64,000 nucleotides of DNA, taken from positions 1 through 64,000 of the forward strand of contig JBLWGC010000051.1 in NCBI GenBank assembly GCA_048772705.1. The letters are read 5' to 3'. Of this stretch, positions 10,981-22,500 are shown one piece after another (the stretch's first letter is position 1; each line of letters opens with the position of its first letter). Origin of the DNA: Leidyana gryllorum EB-2025a. Lineage: Eukaryota; Apicomplexa. The position numbers and the translations under genes were made by a program. Under the pieces are notes generated by a model that saw only the letters and a list, made by a program, of their open reading frames with translations, was not told where the DNA came from and ran no database searches.

Positions 10981-12451
10981 TTAACAGACTCTGTCACAGA
11001 TTGTCCATCTTTCAATCCATTTTCCCAACAACTTACTCCAATTCTTCCCTTCTCGATACATTTTCAGCGCTTCAGCCGGAAGCTGAAGGTGATACATTGC
11101 GACGAAGGGGAGGGGATCATCCCAGGTGAAAAAGCCTTCCGTGCCGAAAAGTAAGAGTTTGGCCAGACGCTTGAGGTTGCGATCACCAAAGATTGCGTCA
11201 TAAATAACGTGGCCCAGCCAGTATACGTGCATTGACTTGTTGAGTGGGACGATCGGCCATTTTGGCACATCCAACGTTCGTTCTTGCACCAACTCCTCAT
11301 CATCCACAGAGGTGCGCAAAGACTTCTTGGTCGGATAGTACGCTTCCGACAGCCACGGGTGGTCTCTAAATAGACATATTGCCGTGTGACACCGTGGATT
11401 GCACTCAATTGGGAGCAACACCGTCTTGCCGTCCTCTTCCGTCATGATAAAGTCAAAACTGATGTGACCAGTGATCCGCAACGGAGCCACAAACTTTCTT
11501 GTGAACTCGAGAGCCTCTGGAACCATCACCTCCTCGTATTCCAGGAGAACGTCCTTGCTTGGAACACAGCAATAAGCCTTCACCTCGCCTTTCTGCACGA
11601 TACTGTATGTGGCCAACTCTCTCCCTTTGACGAACTCCTGCAGCACGAAAGGATCCCGTTCACCAATTCGCAAGTGCGCCATCGCAGCGCTAATTTCATC
11701 ACGACTCATCGAAGCGTCCAACACCACAAGGGCGCGTACGTCATCAGGTATCCAATTTGATCGCTTCAATACAAAGCGTTTGGTCGGTTGGTCGGTAAAC
11801 TTGAAGTCTAATACCTCCTCTTTGCTGCCGATAGGATACGTCGCCGGCACTCGGAGACCCAATTCTTTGCACTACATCAGCGATCATCCCAGTCCGGGCT
11901 ATCAGAGCCGTCACAATCCTTACCTTAGATATAAATGGCGCTTTCTGGTCCAAATCACGCACCAGATCCGCACCATAGAAGAAGGTTTCCACTCCCATAT
12001 CAGCCAGCACCGGAGCAACCAAAGCATCGTGATAGGAAGTTGCCACAGGACTGACCGGAATAAACAGTTTGATCTGTTCCTCCTTGCAAATGTTCGCGAG
12101 TGCCTGTGCGTAGCCCCTGTAATCCACAGTTGGATCAGGAACAAGTAGGAATCTAGCTACTGCCCCGCTGTATTTGGAAGCTATGTAGGACACGTGTGTG
12201 TCAAGCTCCACCATAATCACGCGATGGCCCCCTTTGTACATAGCTCGGGCAACATCCAGTGCCTTATTCATAGAACCCCCGTTAATCAGAACGGTTATTC
12301 CCTCCTTGCTCTCAGGGTCGGCCACATGGTTCGCCCAGAATGTGCGTCGTACCCATGCAATCAACAGGAGGAGCAACGACAGCGGGAGGCCCGCTGCGGT
12401 TGCGAGCAACACAGCAGCAGTCTTTACCGCGAGCTCACGCGATGGCTGCAT
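10981..12451 (-). CDS. MysC-like membrane-anchored ATP-grasp ligase
   Basis: Exons 12451-11924 and 11871-10981 (52-nt intron), 472 aa, close to the ~460 aa I recall for cyanobacterial MysC. An N-terminal hydrophobic helix (residues ~10-38) precedes a pre-ATP-grasp Rossmann-like half (ITVLINGGSMNKALDVAR, GHRVIMVELD, LFIPVSPVATSYHDAL) and an ATP-grasp half (RFVLKRSNW, FVLQEFVKGRELATYSI, GHISFDFI, LLPIECNPRCHTAI). The linear match with MysC, the ligase that joins glycine to 4-deoxygadusol in mycosporine synthesis, runs along the whole chain, including the hydrophobic N-terminus. No MysA (DHQS/EVS-like) or MysB (O-methyltransferase) gene is nearby, so the substrate is uncertain; another amino-acid ligation is equally possible. 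The comparison is from memory. Confidence 0.75.
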
Positions 12452-12576
12452 CCGTATCAACCCGAAATCCTAACAAATTACAGGCGCTGACTGACCACAC
12501 ACACATACACGTATGGTTGTGCGTACTGGGCGTGTGGTATCATTAGCTGTGTGTATATGTTGATCGTGGTCGAGCA

Positions 12577-13728
12577 TTACAAGAAATACCGATCTACGAA
12601 CTGTTGCTGGCTTTGAAAAGCGTTCCTCGACAGGTCGGTCTGCAAGGTGGGCAGGTCTCGGGGTGGCAATGAGAGCGATCTTCGTCCTTACCTCATTGAA
12701 ATCCTCAAACATGGGATCCTTGTCTTCACTGAGTCTCATGATAGCACCAACATTCCCGCATCTGTGAGAGGAGACAAGATTGACACTTGAAAAGGGGTAA
12801 GCCGGACGCTGACCTTTTGCAGTAGTTGGGCGCCGACCACACTGTTACAAGGTTACCACTGGGGAAGACATGTTGGTAACCCTGCATGGCCAGCTGGTGA
12901 GCGCGGGCGATCAAACTTATATCATTCAGGTGGCAGAATTCGTCCGCCACTTGAGCACCGAATAACCAGCCAGCACCTCGAGGGTTGACGGCCCAGCCGT
13001 CAATGCTCGGGTCGGGGTCAGACCATAATATATCTGCAGCAACGAGTAAGAATGGTAGTACAAAAGTGCCGCTTACCCCCAAAGGCCCCGACATGTGGAA
13101 TTTCTCGTGCGCGATGGATGATACGGAGTTGGTCGATAAGTCGTACATCAGGGGAAAGGCCGCCATGGACGCAGAAGACCTTTCCATTCACTACGGCTGC
13201 CAGAGCCAGATAGTCGAAAAGTTCAGTACAAAGTCTCCAAGCGTTTGCGTTACCATACTTCCTGAGACACTCATCGTAGAATCCATACACCTGAGTGATT
13301 TGACGTGATTCGTGATTGCCGCGGATCAACGTTATCCGTGAGGGGTAACGGATCTTGAGCAACACGAGCAGCAAGAATGTCTCCACAGAGTTGGATCCTC
13401 TATCTACGTAGTCTCCCAAGAAGACATAACTGGTTTGAGGGACTTTGCCGCCCACACAGAACAGCTCCAGCAAGTCAAAGTACTGCCCGTGGATATCACC
13501 TGCCACAACCACAGGCGCCGGCACTGGTTGGACGTTATTCTCCTCTAACAGGATCTCTTTCGCCTGCGGATGACAATATAAACGCACCTCTGCTTTGTGC
13601 TCGGTGGTACTCACCTGTCGACATATGATTCGAAGTTCTGCTTCAGTGATGATGGGGTGGTCTAGGTCGTCGATATCACCCTTCTGAAGAACTTCAAGAA
13701 GTTCATCAATGCTTCGCCTTTTTCCCAT
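12577..13728 (-). CDS. PP2A-family Ser/Thr phosphatase catalytic subunit (PP4/PP6 type)
   Basis: Five exons: 13728-13615, 13563-13077, 13033-12814, 12761-12692, 12639-12577 (introns 51, 43, 52, 52 nt), 317 aa against 305-307 for human PP6/PP4. All signature motifs are present: [47 protein letters not shown], and the C-terminal YFL that is carboxymethylated in PP2A, PP4 and PP6. The first intron is 51 nt with no stop and in frame, so it would be translated as 17 extra residues if retained. Removing it restores the family spacing (CRQ joined to [12 protein letters not shown]). The enzyme removes phosphate from Ser/Thr using a two-metal centre. PP4 and PP6 cannot be told apart confidently here. 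Confidence 0.92.
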
Positions 13729-13813
13729 CACAACTCCAACCAGGAGGCATGTGTTGGTTCTTTTTGGCCACCAGCCTTTCGTTTCGAGTTCGTTTAGTAT
13801 GATTGTCTAGCCC
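13729..13813. promoter_or_regulatory. divergent promoter spacer (phosphatase / hydrolase)
   Basis: 85 bp between two head-to-head ATGs. No recognised motif. Confidence 0.35.
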
Positions 13814-15527
13814 ATGACCGATTTCATCACCGTCTTAGAGGGAGAACTGCCCTATAAAAGGGGACTTAAAGCCAAAGGATGCTTGGGTTTCACCAATTGT
13901 AAGCATGTGCTCCTTTCCACACTTCTATGTCGATCTGCGGATTGGACTTTCGCACCTCATTGCTTGCTAATCATCGGACAACGCCTTGGAGCGTCTGAAC
14001 AATAGAAAGGACAATGTTCTCGCAGATTGCCTGGAAGGCCCTACAACGGGAGAACTGGTTATCTGTTTTCACGGTCTCAATGCGTCTTTATCTCAATGGG
14101 AACACCCTAACCAATCACTGCATCTCCAAGGCTATCGCACACTCAGATTTGGTGAGAATCGTGACCTCTCACCCCCGGATCACTTATCGTGTCTCCGTTG
14201 CGTGTTTCGTGTGCACACGTGAAGATTTGGCCACTGGGAGGAAGAGAGTCAATGACGCAAACCTACACTATATTTGTTGTGCACCCTCAGACTTGTGGGG
14301 CCATGGTCTTTCGTCACCCATTCCCTCACGACCCAAACGGCCGTTGGTCGATCTGTTTGTGGAACAGGCTGAAGCTTTGCTGTCTGCTCTCAACCTTGCG
14401 CATGAGCCAATAGTGGCCATGGGGTTCTCATTAGGGGGTTACTTGGCCGCGGAGTTCGCGGGCCGTAATCCTCGAGTGTTCAAATGCATACTCTTATCTC
14501 CAGCCGGTCTGATCTCTGACAAGCCCAAGAGACTAAAGTAAGCCTTGTGGACATCTGTGTATTGCACGGTGGACCTGTTGCTTCTTTTGTAATACACATT
14601 CCGGTAGGATGCTCGAATACCGGTGTATCCGAGCGCTGTTCGAATGTTTCGTGGGAGTAATGATTCGCTGTTTATATGTGTTTGTTGGAGCCAGGAAGAC
14701 CAAGCAGGAGGTGGACGATGACTGCCCCTCCCCATGTGAGGAATTTTCACCAACTGATACGATTGAAGCAATGCAAGACGACAGACGGGGCTTGGTAGGG
14801 GTAGATGGATGTTTCGTGTGCGATAGCGATTGTGCAGATTATCCGCAATGCTGAGAGTGCTATCCGAATTGCTAGTTATTTGCCTCTCTGGGATAATCCC
14901 GGAGTATTTGATCGATTATTCCTGCGCAACATCCCGACAATGATCGCTTGTGGGTGAGGCCGACAACGGATTTGAACTGAAAGAAAGCGAACGATTGCTG
15001 TATTATATCGCAGTGGCCAAGATCGATTGACGCCGGCTAATCTGCTGGTGGCTCATGTGGACAAGTTTCCCACCGCTCCGTTGGCACTGAAAGTGTATCC
15101 GGGCCAAGGACACTGTTTGCTGGTGGACAAGCCTGGCCCTCTGATGTTCGACATGTTGCGGTTCTTGAGACATCACCCACAATCCCCTTCTTGGGGCAAA
15201 TCTATTTGTGTTACCTGTTGGCAAAGGCGAGAGGGAGACGAGGCAGTGGACAGCCCTTCATCTGAAGGCGGCATAAGTTGTGTCAGTACTTCGAGCGCTC
15301 TACCCAAGTCTCCTGGTCTGCTTCCTTTGAACGTCATTGTCAATCTGGGCGATAGAGCAACGCGTCGGCAAACGCTCCCTCACTTTTCGTCCCCGTCGTC
15401 ACCATCATATCTACAGCCCTCACCCGCCCTCACACAGCGAACAAGCGGTGTACAAAGTATGGAGCGCTTACTTAGCTGGATTTTCCCCCCCACCCCGAGC
15501 GTCGCTTCGAACAATGCCCCAGACTGA
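13814..15527 (+). CDS. alpha/beta-hydrolase
   Basis: Six exons: 13814-13898, 14026-14151, 14291-14537, 14608-14794, 14838-14953, 15014-15527, 424 aa. The core is a standard alpha/beta-hydrolase: oxyanion loop FHGLNAS, DLWGHG, nucleophile elbow GFSLGG (Ser117), acid in GQDRLTP (Asp257) and GQGHC (His287), so the triad is intact. The lid region between exons 3 and 5 carries a hydrophobic and Cys-containing insertion. About 110 residues after the core are low-complexity Ser/Pro-rich, and their reality is the weakest part of the model. Substrate unknown; lipase or esterase-type acyl hydrolysis is typical of the family. The stop lies only 15 nt before the next start on the same strand. Confidence 0.8.
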
Positions 15528-15542
15528 TTTTTTTTTCGTCCA

Positions 15543-16762
15543 ATGGACCCGAACGCAACACCTCCTCAACCTTCACAGGAACCCCCCAATAAAGTCCGTC
15601 GTCTCGATGCCGACCAGACCTCTCCACACATCACCAGCTACAAGTCGACGCTCCTCCCCGACACAAACATCCGTGTAGCAGCAAGCCCGCAGGTCAAGCC
15701 GTCCACATCACCGACTCCGGTCAAAGAGGAACAAGTGTCTACACAAGCCGAAAACGGTCCTGTCGTGGAGAACACCGCCCCTCCTCCGACGGTGGATATC
15801 GCCGCCGATGCTGTCAAGCGAGAGATGCCCATGGAACCAGTGCCCCACATTCCTCAACCCCTCAAAGAAGAGGTGAAGGCGGAGAAGGGCGCTGTCGAGG
15901 GAGATCCTACTATAAATACTGAACTCCGTGCAAGCGGAGAGGGTGTTGCAGCCGAGGCTGCTCAGGGCGAAGACGAACGAGAGAACATTTCGGTGGAAAC
16001 TCGGGTACAGTTGTCCCTGATGGAAGGTGAGTGTGCCGTTTCGCCGCCGCGCGCGTTGTAGCTGGGTGCAGCTGTTGAGCAACTGAGCACTGTCGCTCGT
16101 TGCCTGGAACGATGGCAACCGTTCCGTCCTTCAATCGGAGTGTCGGAAGAGCAACGACAACGGGAACGAAAACGCTATGATGAAGTATCACAAAAGTCGA
16201 AAGCTCGGGTGGCTGAGCATATGTAAGGCAGTCTCGCGATTCGATCACGTTACACTCTCGGCACGCAGAAAGAAGTTCTTGCGTAAAGATCGCAAACTTA
16301 TCGAAATGGTGGACGGAACTAACGTGTTCGATTCGGCCAACATTCCGGTTGATCTGATCGCCCACGTTGACCACTACTTGAGTCCCAATTCTTGGCTACG
16401 AGCTCTGTACGAAGAGATAGAGTACATTAACGCCATAGCGCGTGGCGAACTCGAAGCGTTGGGGGTAAGTGTTCGGTGGTACCCAAGCTTACACACATTG
16501 GCCCGTCTTTTTGTGCCACTAACAGGCGTTCCACTCGACCCTCCGCGTCTACATAGCTTTGATAGATCACCTACGCAGTAAAAGTCTCCTCAAGATACCA
16601 AAGTTCGAAGAGGCGACTTTGCCTCCCACAGCTTTGAGGAGTCCTATGTATCGCAGTGAGGTACAAGTGGACCTGATGCAGGTTCTGGGGATTGTGAGGG
16701 CACCTCTGGCACCTGTGGGATTGGGGAAGGATCTTTCACTGCGCAAAAGGAGGTTGCTATAG
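15543..16762 (+). CDS. basic/acidic nuclear-type protein, unknown
   Basis: Exons 15543-16026, 16072-16222, 16269-16464, 16526-16762 (introns 45, 46, 61 nt), 355 aa, all junctions in phase. The first exon encodes a disordered Pro/Glu-rich segment with KVRRLDAD and several Val-Lys-Glu-Glu patches. Exons 2-3 encode a charged helical region (EEQRQRERKRYDEV, then KKFLRKDRKLIEMVDG). Exon 4 ends in a Leu/Arg-rich stretch. I do not recognise a domain. The lysine/glutamate-rich disorder suggests a nuclear regulatory protein, which is a guess from composition only. Its ATG is 15 nt after the hydrolase stop. Confidence 0.6.
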
Positions 16763-16948
16763 AAGTGTGCAAAAAGGGTTTGGAGCTGTGGCTGGGTAGT
16801 TGGCACATAGAATTTTTTGCCCTCATTTTTGTAGCGTTGCTGGGAACGCTGCGCCGTAGCGATCATTACGGCCGAGTGACCTCCAATCGCTAAAAATTCA
16901 TTAACTTCACGGCGGCAGGTTTGAAGTCGCCGCGCGACTCCTGTAAGA

Positions 16949-19900
16949 ATGGAGCCAGCAGATCAAGCTGCCACGCCTGCGAGTCCTTGTGTGAATGTCG
17001 ACCAGGCTTCCAACCCTCCCCCAGAGCATTCCACCGGCGATGGGTCCTTAGTGAGTCGAAAACACCTCTCATGCATTGCCCTATGCTCCCAATATGTCCC
17101 AGCTCCCCTCACACTCCTTATTGCAGGTTCGCCACCCCGCCTCTCACCGCTACGAAATCCCGTATCTCCTATCGCTGCGGAGCTTGCCGGCGTCCCAAAA
17201 GCCCCCTGAAGGCTCCTCACAGTTAAACTCCGCCATGCGTTGGGCCAATAACAGCCGTCGTGCCGACAGCGGCCTCAAGGTGAGCCGCGGGAAGTCAATA
17301 ATAGAGGAGACTCAGTCGCCTCGACAGCCGCCCGTGCGGTCAGGCCGGTTCGGGTCAGACGAACTTCAACAGCCCAACAACGCTCAACCTCTGCTCTCGT
17401 ACCAGTCGGAAGCTGGTCAAGGTTCTCTCTTAGGCATGCCTGCCCACCTCCGTCCCCAGCAGCAGCAGAAGTCTGCCCTCAAAGCTGCAACTGGCGGTGC
17501 TCAGAGAAAAGCCGCTGCCGAGAACGCCGAGTCCGAGGCGCAGCCACCCGAGCAGGCGGAAGAGGAATTTGGGAGGCGTCCAGATGTTATTTTCGGCTCT
17601 GAGAACAACACCTTCCTACCTCCTGCCAACAAATTCGTCGACGAGGACCTCAAACAGATTGGAAAGTCGCAACTGGGTCTACACCCAGCTGGCTTCCAGT
17701 GGGATCAACGCCAGGGCCAAGGGTTTGCACACGCTACCAACAACTCTGCGTCTCCCCCCAGGGCTCCAGCAGTGAATGCGGCTGGTGGAGCTTTTGGTGG
17801 GTATGTTCCTCGACTGATCGACATGGGTCCAAACTCCCGTCCATTCGACAACAACTACTACCCGGAGCCTCAGAACAGTTGGGAACATGACCCTTGGGAC
17901 TCACCTGTGGATCAGTAAGCAGCTTCTGCCATCTGTCGCAACCTCACAACCAACTTCAGAGGCGATGTGAACGACATCTTCACCTTGGGCGATATTCGGC
18001 AGGCTGAGCACACTATCGAAACGCAGGGTATTACAGCCGAGAGCTACGCCAATTTCCGAACGCGCAAGATTCTGAATGATCAGGCGGATCGCCGGCGTCC
18101 TGCGAACGGTCCTGGTGGAGAAGCCCCGGGCTTCGCAGCTCCAGCGAAGGGCATGTCCCCCGACATTTTCTTTGGCGATGGACGTCCCCCTGCTATGGGC
18201 GGGGATCGGGCTCCACCTGGCGAAAGCCGTTTCTTGTCCATGTTCAATGAGAACGCTCAGTCCGCTGCTGCGCATGATCAAAGAGCTCCGACTCCTCGTA
18301 CCATGACGGCTACCCGCGAGCAGCTCCAAAATCAAGCTATTTCAGTTCTACAGAACCTTCCCTACGTAAGTATATTGTCCGGCTGCTACAGCCGAACGAA
18401 AAAGGCTTGTGCCTTCACTCATTGAGGGATACTGATCCGGATCCAGCACATCGCAGCCTTTCCGGCCGGAGGCGGTGTTGTGTGTCTCGCGTGTGTGCTT
18501 CGGTTAATGCGCGCGAGCTCACTGCTCATGCTACTTCATCTTGTGTGCTTGATTGCTTGAATGTTGGCTGAATGTCATCCGTTCTCCTCTTCAGCATCAG
18601 CAACAGCAAATCGCTGCAAACTGGATGGCTCAGCAAGCTGAAAGCAAAAGCGCTGGCGAAAAGGCTCAGATGCGCGAGCATCTGCTGAAACTCCTGGGGT
18701 TGCAGAAGCAACACCCGCAGCAGAATGACCTTCCACCTCAAGCCGACCCAGTGTACAAGCAGTACCAAGCAAACGCTGCTACTGGTAAGCACACTCCGAG
18801 AAGGGCACAGAATGGTAAATTCTCGGGTGCTCACATAGCTGCCACTCGCCCTCCCGGAATGACTTTCTCCAAGCCCCTAAACCCTGCGGCTCCGAACTTC
18901 GCTCCCTCTGGTAGGTCTCGTGATTCGGGTTTGTGTGTTTAATCTGGTTTGACAGGTCTATATAATCCGAATGTGAACAATGATCACATGAAACGGGGCA
19001 ACGGCGCCAACATGGCTCCGGTGGGTTCCGTCATGAACAATAAGGGGAACTATTTTGCCCATCAGCCTCCGATGGACTTCCGCCGAGGCCAGATGGGGTT
19101 TGATCACTCCCCAAATCATCATATGGGACCGAATCAGTCTGGCCACTACCCTCCTGCCGGATGGAACCAGCGCGTACCGCATCCGCATTCTCCTCCTATG
19201 GATGATTATGGAACGGTGGGCAAGGGTAGTAATGGTGGTACAGGCAATCACAACCCACGACAGATGGGGAACCACCAGGCTCCACCCATGAACCCCTTAC
19301 CGGCCCACCCTGATATCCAAGATTTGATCCAGAAGCTCCTTGCACGGCAAAAGGTTGGGAATCAGCACCCCAGCTCCGATCAGCGTAAGGTCTCGCGGGG
19401 TAGAGGGGCGTCTATTCCCGTCACACCAGATATGGCTGCGACTCAAGCTCTTCACCGCAGTTTGGCACAAGCAGGTAATCTCACTCACGAGAATGTTCAG
19501 GCTGTGCTAAACTACCTGAGGACCACGAAGCAGTTCACGATGAATCCAGCTGCGGCGAACCAAAACGCGCGTCGAGGCGCAGCAATGCAGCAGCCGAAGC
19601 CCGAGAGTATGATGGGTCAACAAGGACGACCAGGCGCATATTCGCAACAAGCGCCTCAAACTGTTGGTGCCAACCCGCAGAACCCGCAGGGTATGCAGGG
19701 TGGTCCTCAGATTCCTGCTGCGGCTTTGAGTCAGCTGTTGAGCAATCCAGGTCTGCTTTCACACGTCAATAACACTTCTCCTCATGGGAATAGAGGTGGT
19801 CCTCGAGGAAATGAATCTCAGAAGACTATGGCTGCTCTGATACACACTCTGACCAAAGCCACTCAGCAGCGGGCTGGTACTCCCGGAGCCCCGGGTGCTG

Positions 19901-20811
19901 GTGGTGTTGCGGCACAGTCGAAGCACATCCAGCTATCTAACTGTTTGGAGCAACTGCAGAGCAATCAATCTGTGCTGAAGAAACAGGCAGCTGTCGGGGC
20001 GGCTGTCAATCAGCAGCAGGCTCGCAGTGGCGGCTATGTGGGTGGTCCTCTGTCACAGTCCCAGCAGCAAGGTGGCGTGCCTGGACAAGCCGGTGTGCTG
20101 AGTTCGGGAGGGATGCAGCAGCAAGGTGGAGGATCTTCTGGTGCGCCGCCCCAACGGCGGCACGGTCCACCATCGAATTTTGGCATGGACTCGGAGTCTG
20201 GAGCCCCCTCCATGAATCCTGCGGCCGTGGCGGCCCTGGGTGCCCTCCCCACGATGAGCAAGCCCGAGCAGCAAGCCGCTCTTGCTACGCTTTTGCGAAA
20301 CATGCCGACAAATCACCCTCTCTACAACCAGATCCAACATCTCTTGAGGCAGCAGCGCGAACTGCAGGAGCGTCAAGAGCGTGAGAGACTGGCGGCGGAA
20401 CAGCAGCAGCAGCAGCAACAGCAACAACACCAGCAACAGCAAGTGGCTGCGGGTGTGTTTGCCAATGCAGCAGCTCCCAGCACCACGGCTAGCTCCAACA
20501 ATGGCGGTTCGACTGCGCCTCCCACCACAACTACCAGCACCACTGGTCCCCATACTTCTAATAGCTGTGAGAATAAGGAGAACGGCGGTGGTAGTGAAGT
20601 CGCAACGACTGAAAACTGCTCCAGTCCTACCACTGCTGCCCCACCTGCCAAAGATGAGGTTGTGGCAGCTGAACAAAATGAACAAAACAGCCCCAGACAA
20701 GTCTCGGCTGATGAGGTAAGGAGCGAGAACCACCAAGCCAATATGCTCCCACCTGGCCTTGAGTGTGCCCAATCCCCATCGATTGTTGAAAGCTTCTCTC
20801 AAGACTGTTGA
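16949..20811 (+). CDS. 4E-T-like eIF4E-binding, Gln-rich protein
   Basis: Exons 16949-17050, 17127-17914, 17960-18365, 18595-18910, 18956-20811 (introns 76, 45, 229, 45 nt), 1155 aa. Near the N-terminus is HRYEIPYLLSLR, matching the eIF4E-binding consensus YxxxxL-phi (Tyr43 to Leu49) in the position and context seen in 4E-T/Cup proteins. Further on, ESRFLSMF (~385-392) resembles the SRF..WF motif that follows in 4E-T. The rest is Gln/Asn/Pro/Gly-rich, with a Gln tract near residues 1019-1035, typical of P-body scaffolds. Known: 4E-T binds eIF4E and represses or stores mRNA. The assignment rests on short motifs, so it is an inference of moderate strength. An alternative is any Q-rich RNP protein with a fortuitous motif. 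Confidence 0.62.
20400..20440 (+). repeat. CAG/CAA tract (poly-Gln) in the 4E-T-like gene
   Basis: A run of glutamine codons interrupted once by CAC, within the coding region. Confidence 0.85.
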
Positions 20812-21565
20812 CATCTTATCATCTACCTTCTGTGATTGCAAACTGTTTGATCATTCTTCTTAATATGTGGTATATCACTCTCAACACTCTCTTAAGCTAG
20901 CGCCTGCGCCAGATGTCACCCTATTTCGCGCTCTTTCACACCAATTTGTCCCCTGTCGTGCCCAACCAATACCCCCAGTGGCTCTCGAGAACCTACAATT
21001 CTCTCCGCCGTTCTGTGCTATTCATTCATCATCCCACACTCGTGACACTCGCACACACTCTCAGCAATTGAGCAGTGACCGTCCCCAATTCTATGTCTGT
21101 CTCTCTCTCTCTCTCTCATCACCCCTTGCAGTAATCATTGAAGGTCTCCTGAAACAATACTTTTGCTTACTTAACTGCTACAACCATGTCCTCTCCAGTG
21201 CGTTCGAAAGTGAGTACCGTTCCTCGATTCGATAGGTTCACACACACAAGCTTCCAGCTAGTATTCCCGCTTGCAGACCCCCTCATTTGGACTCCTTATC
21301 TTTGCCTGCTTTCGTTTTCAAACCGTTAAATGATTGACGACACCCCATTGATCAATAGTCGTGGTGGAGGTGTAAGTGGTTACCCGGCGGCCTGGCTGAG
21401 TTACGCACGGGTTAAGATGGCAAGGCTTCCCATTCCAGGCTCCAGTGCAGTTCACCATACTTACCATCTATCATCCACCATTATTGAACCCACCAAAGAT
21501 CAGTCCTCGCGTATGTCCCAAAAAAGCTCACCTTCTGGAAAAAGGCCTGGTGGCGTTTTCGCCTC
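20812..21565. other. non-coding stretch, with a (TC)n run and possible 5' exons of the next gene
   Basis: About 750 bp after the 4E-T-like gene. It holds a (TC)n run at 21098-21117 and an ATG at 21186 followed after eight codons by a GTGAGT donor. A small AG/GT-bounded piece at 21359-21371 is also present. These could be 5' exons of the CASC3-like gene, but I could not join them convincingly. Confidence 0.4.
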
Positions 21566-22232
21566 ATGGGGATGCGCACTTGGCACGATGACCAGGACAC
21601 TGACGTCTTTCAAGCTATTCCAGCCGATGACGACACCAGCAGCAGCGGCTCTAACATCGCACCCGAGGCAATAGGTGAACCTGATCAGCCTCAAACGGAG
21701 GCAGATCCCGTCGCTCCCAGACACAATCGGTATTTTCACCATGATGAAAGAAGTGAAGCAACACCCACTATCGACTTGGCACAAGCCAGTAGAATGGGAA
21801 AGCTCTATAGTAAATGGGGTGACGAAGTGTCGTCAGATGACGACACAAAAGCCTGTACCCCGATGGGGAAGGAAGACGGCCGCACTACTTTGGAAGAAGG
21901 AGGGTGAGTACTGACTGGGTGACCAGTTATTTCCGACCGTCAACTGAGGCACGCAATGGCCACACACGTGTGCAAGCCCTCACGCGTCTCTGACAGAATG
22001 CTGACCGCTAAACGAACCAATATTCCTCTTTATTCTCAGGCGAAGGCGATACTTGTTCGATCCAGACCGTCTGGACAACATGTGGTCCCACGATAAGTTC
22101 GACGAGCTTGACCGAGGCCCCTCCAAAGGCCGTGGGAGCAATGGTCGAGGATTCCGACGAGGGTTCCGAGGAGGTCGTGGTAAACGCCGCGGGGTGGCGA
22201 AGGCTGCTCAGACGGCAATGGCGAGCAGCTAG
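21566..22232 (+). CDS. CASC3/Barentsz (MLN51)-like exon junction complex protein
   Basis: Exons 21566-21903 and 22040-22232 (136-nt intron containing CACACGTGTG), 176 aa. Two pieces match the eIF4A3-binding SELOR region of CASC3: APRHNRYFHHDER (compare PRKGLFFEHDLR) and MWSHDKFDE (compare RWEHDKFRE), in the right order and roughly right spacing. Before them is an acidic Asp/Ser-rich segment, and after them a Gly/Arg-rich tail (RGFRRGFRGGRGKRR). Known: CASC3 stabilises eIF4A3 on spliced mRNA in the exon junction complex. The 5' end is uncertain: ATG 21566 is the first in-frame ATG after an open stretch without a clear start, and upstream exons may exist. No eIF4A3 or MAGOH gene lies in this window. 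Confidence 0.68.
21963..21972. promoter_or_regulatory. CACACGTGTG palindrome in intron
   Basis: Perfect palindrome within the 136-nt intron of the CASC3-like gene. Here it is 67 nt from the 3' junction, unlike the other three intronic copies. Confidence 0.45.
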
Positions 22233-22500
22233 AGCATGTGAGTAAGATCAAGAGTACGGCTTGTCCGTTTGCTGAGGTTCCGAAGAGTGGGTATTCTCAA
22301 AATCCCCATTGCTGGCCCGTTCCCGCCTTCAAACTCGGAGAGCTCGAAGCTCTGAGGACTGCTTAGTTCGGGCAGTCCAGTGGTCTTCTCCTGAGAGAGC
22401 AACTGTCCATTGGTATGCGATGGCATATGAAGAAGTGTGAAGTTCGGACTGCCGTGTTGGCTTGTTCCAGTACGGGAATTGCGAGCTGAGTCGTTTCAAT

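Noticed and set aside
15528-15542. Spliced-leader trans-splicing to explain tiny same-strand gaps
   Set aside because: The 8-15 nt gaps contain no AG acceptor, so this cannot be supported from sequence alone.
22229-22426. 65-codon minus-strand frame between the CASC3-like gene and the small gene
   Set aside because: Short, no domain, no splice partners; probably 3' flanking DNA.
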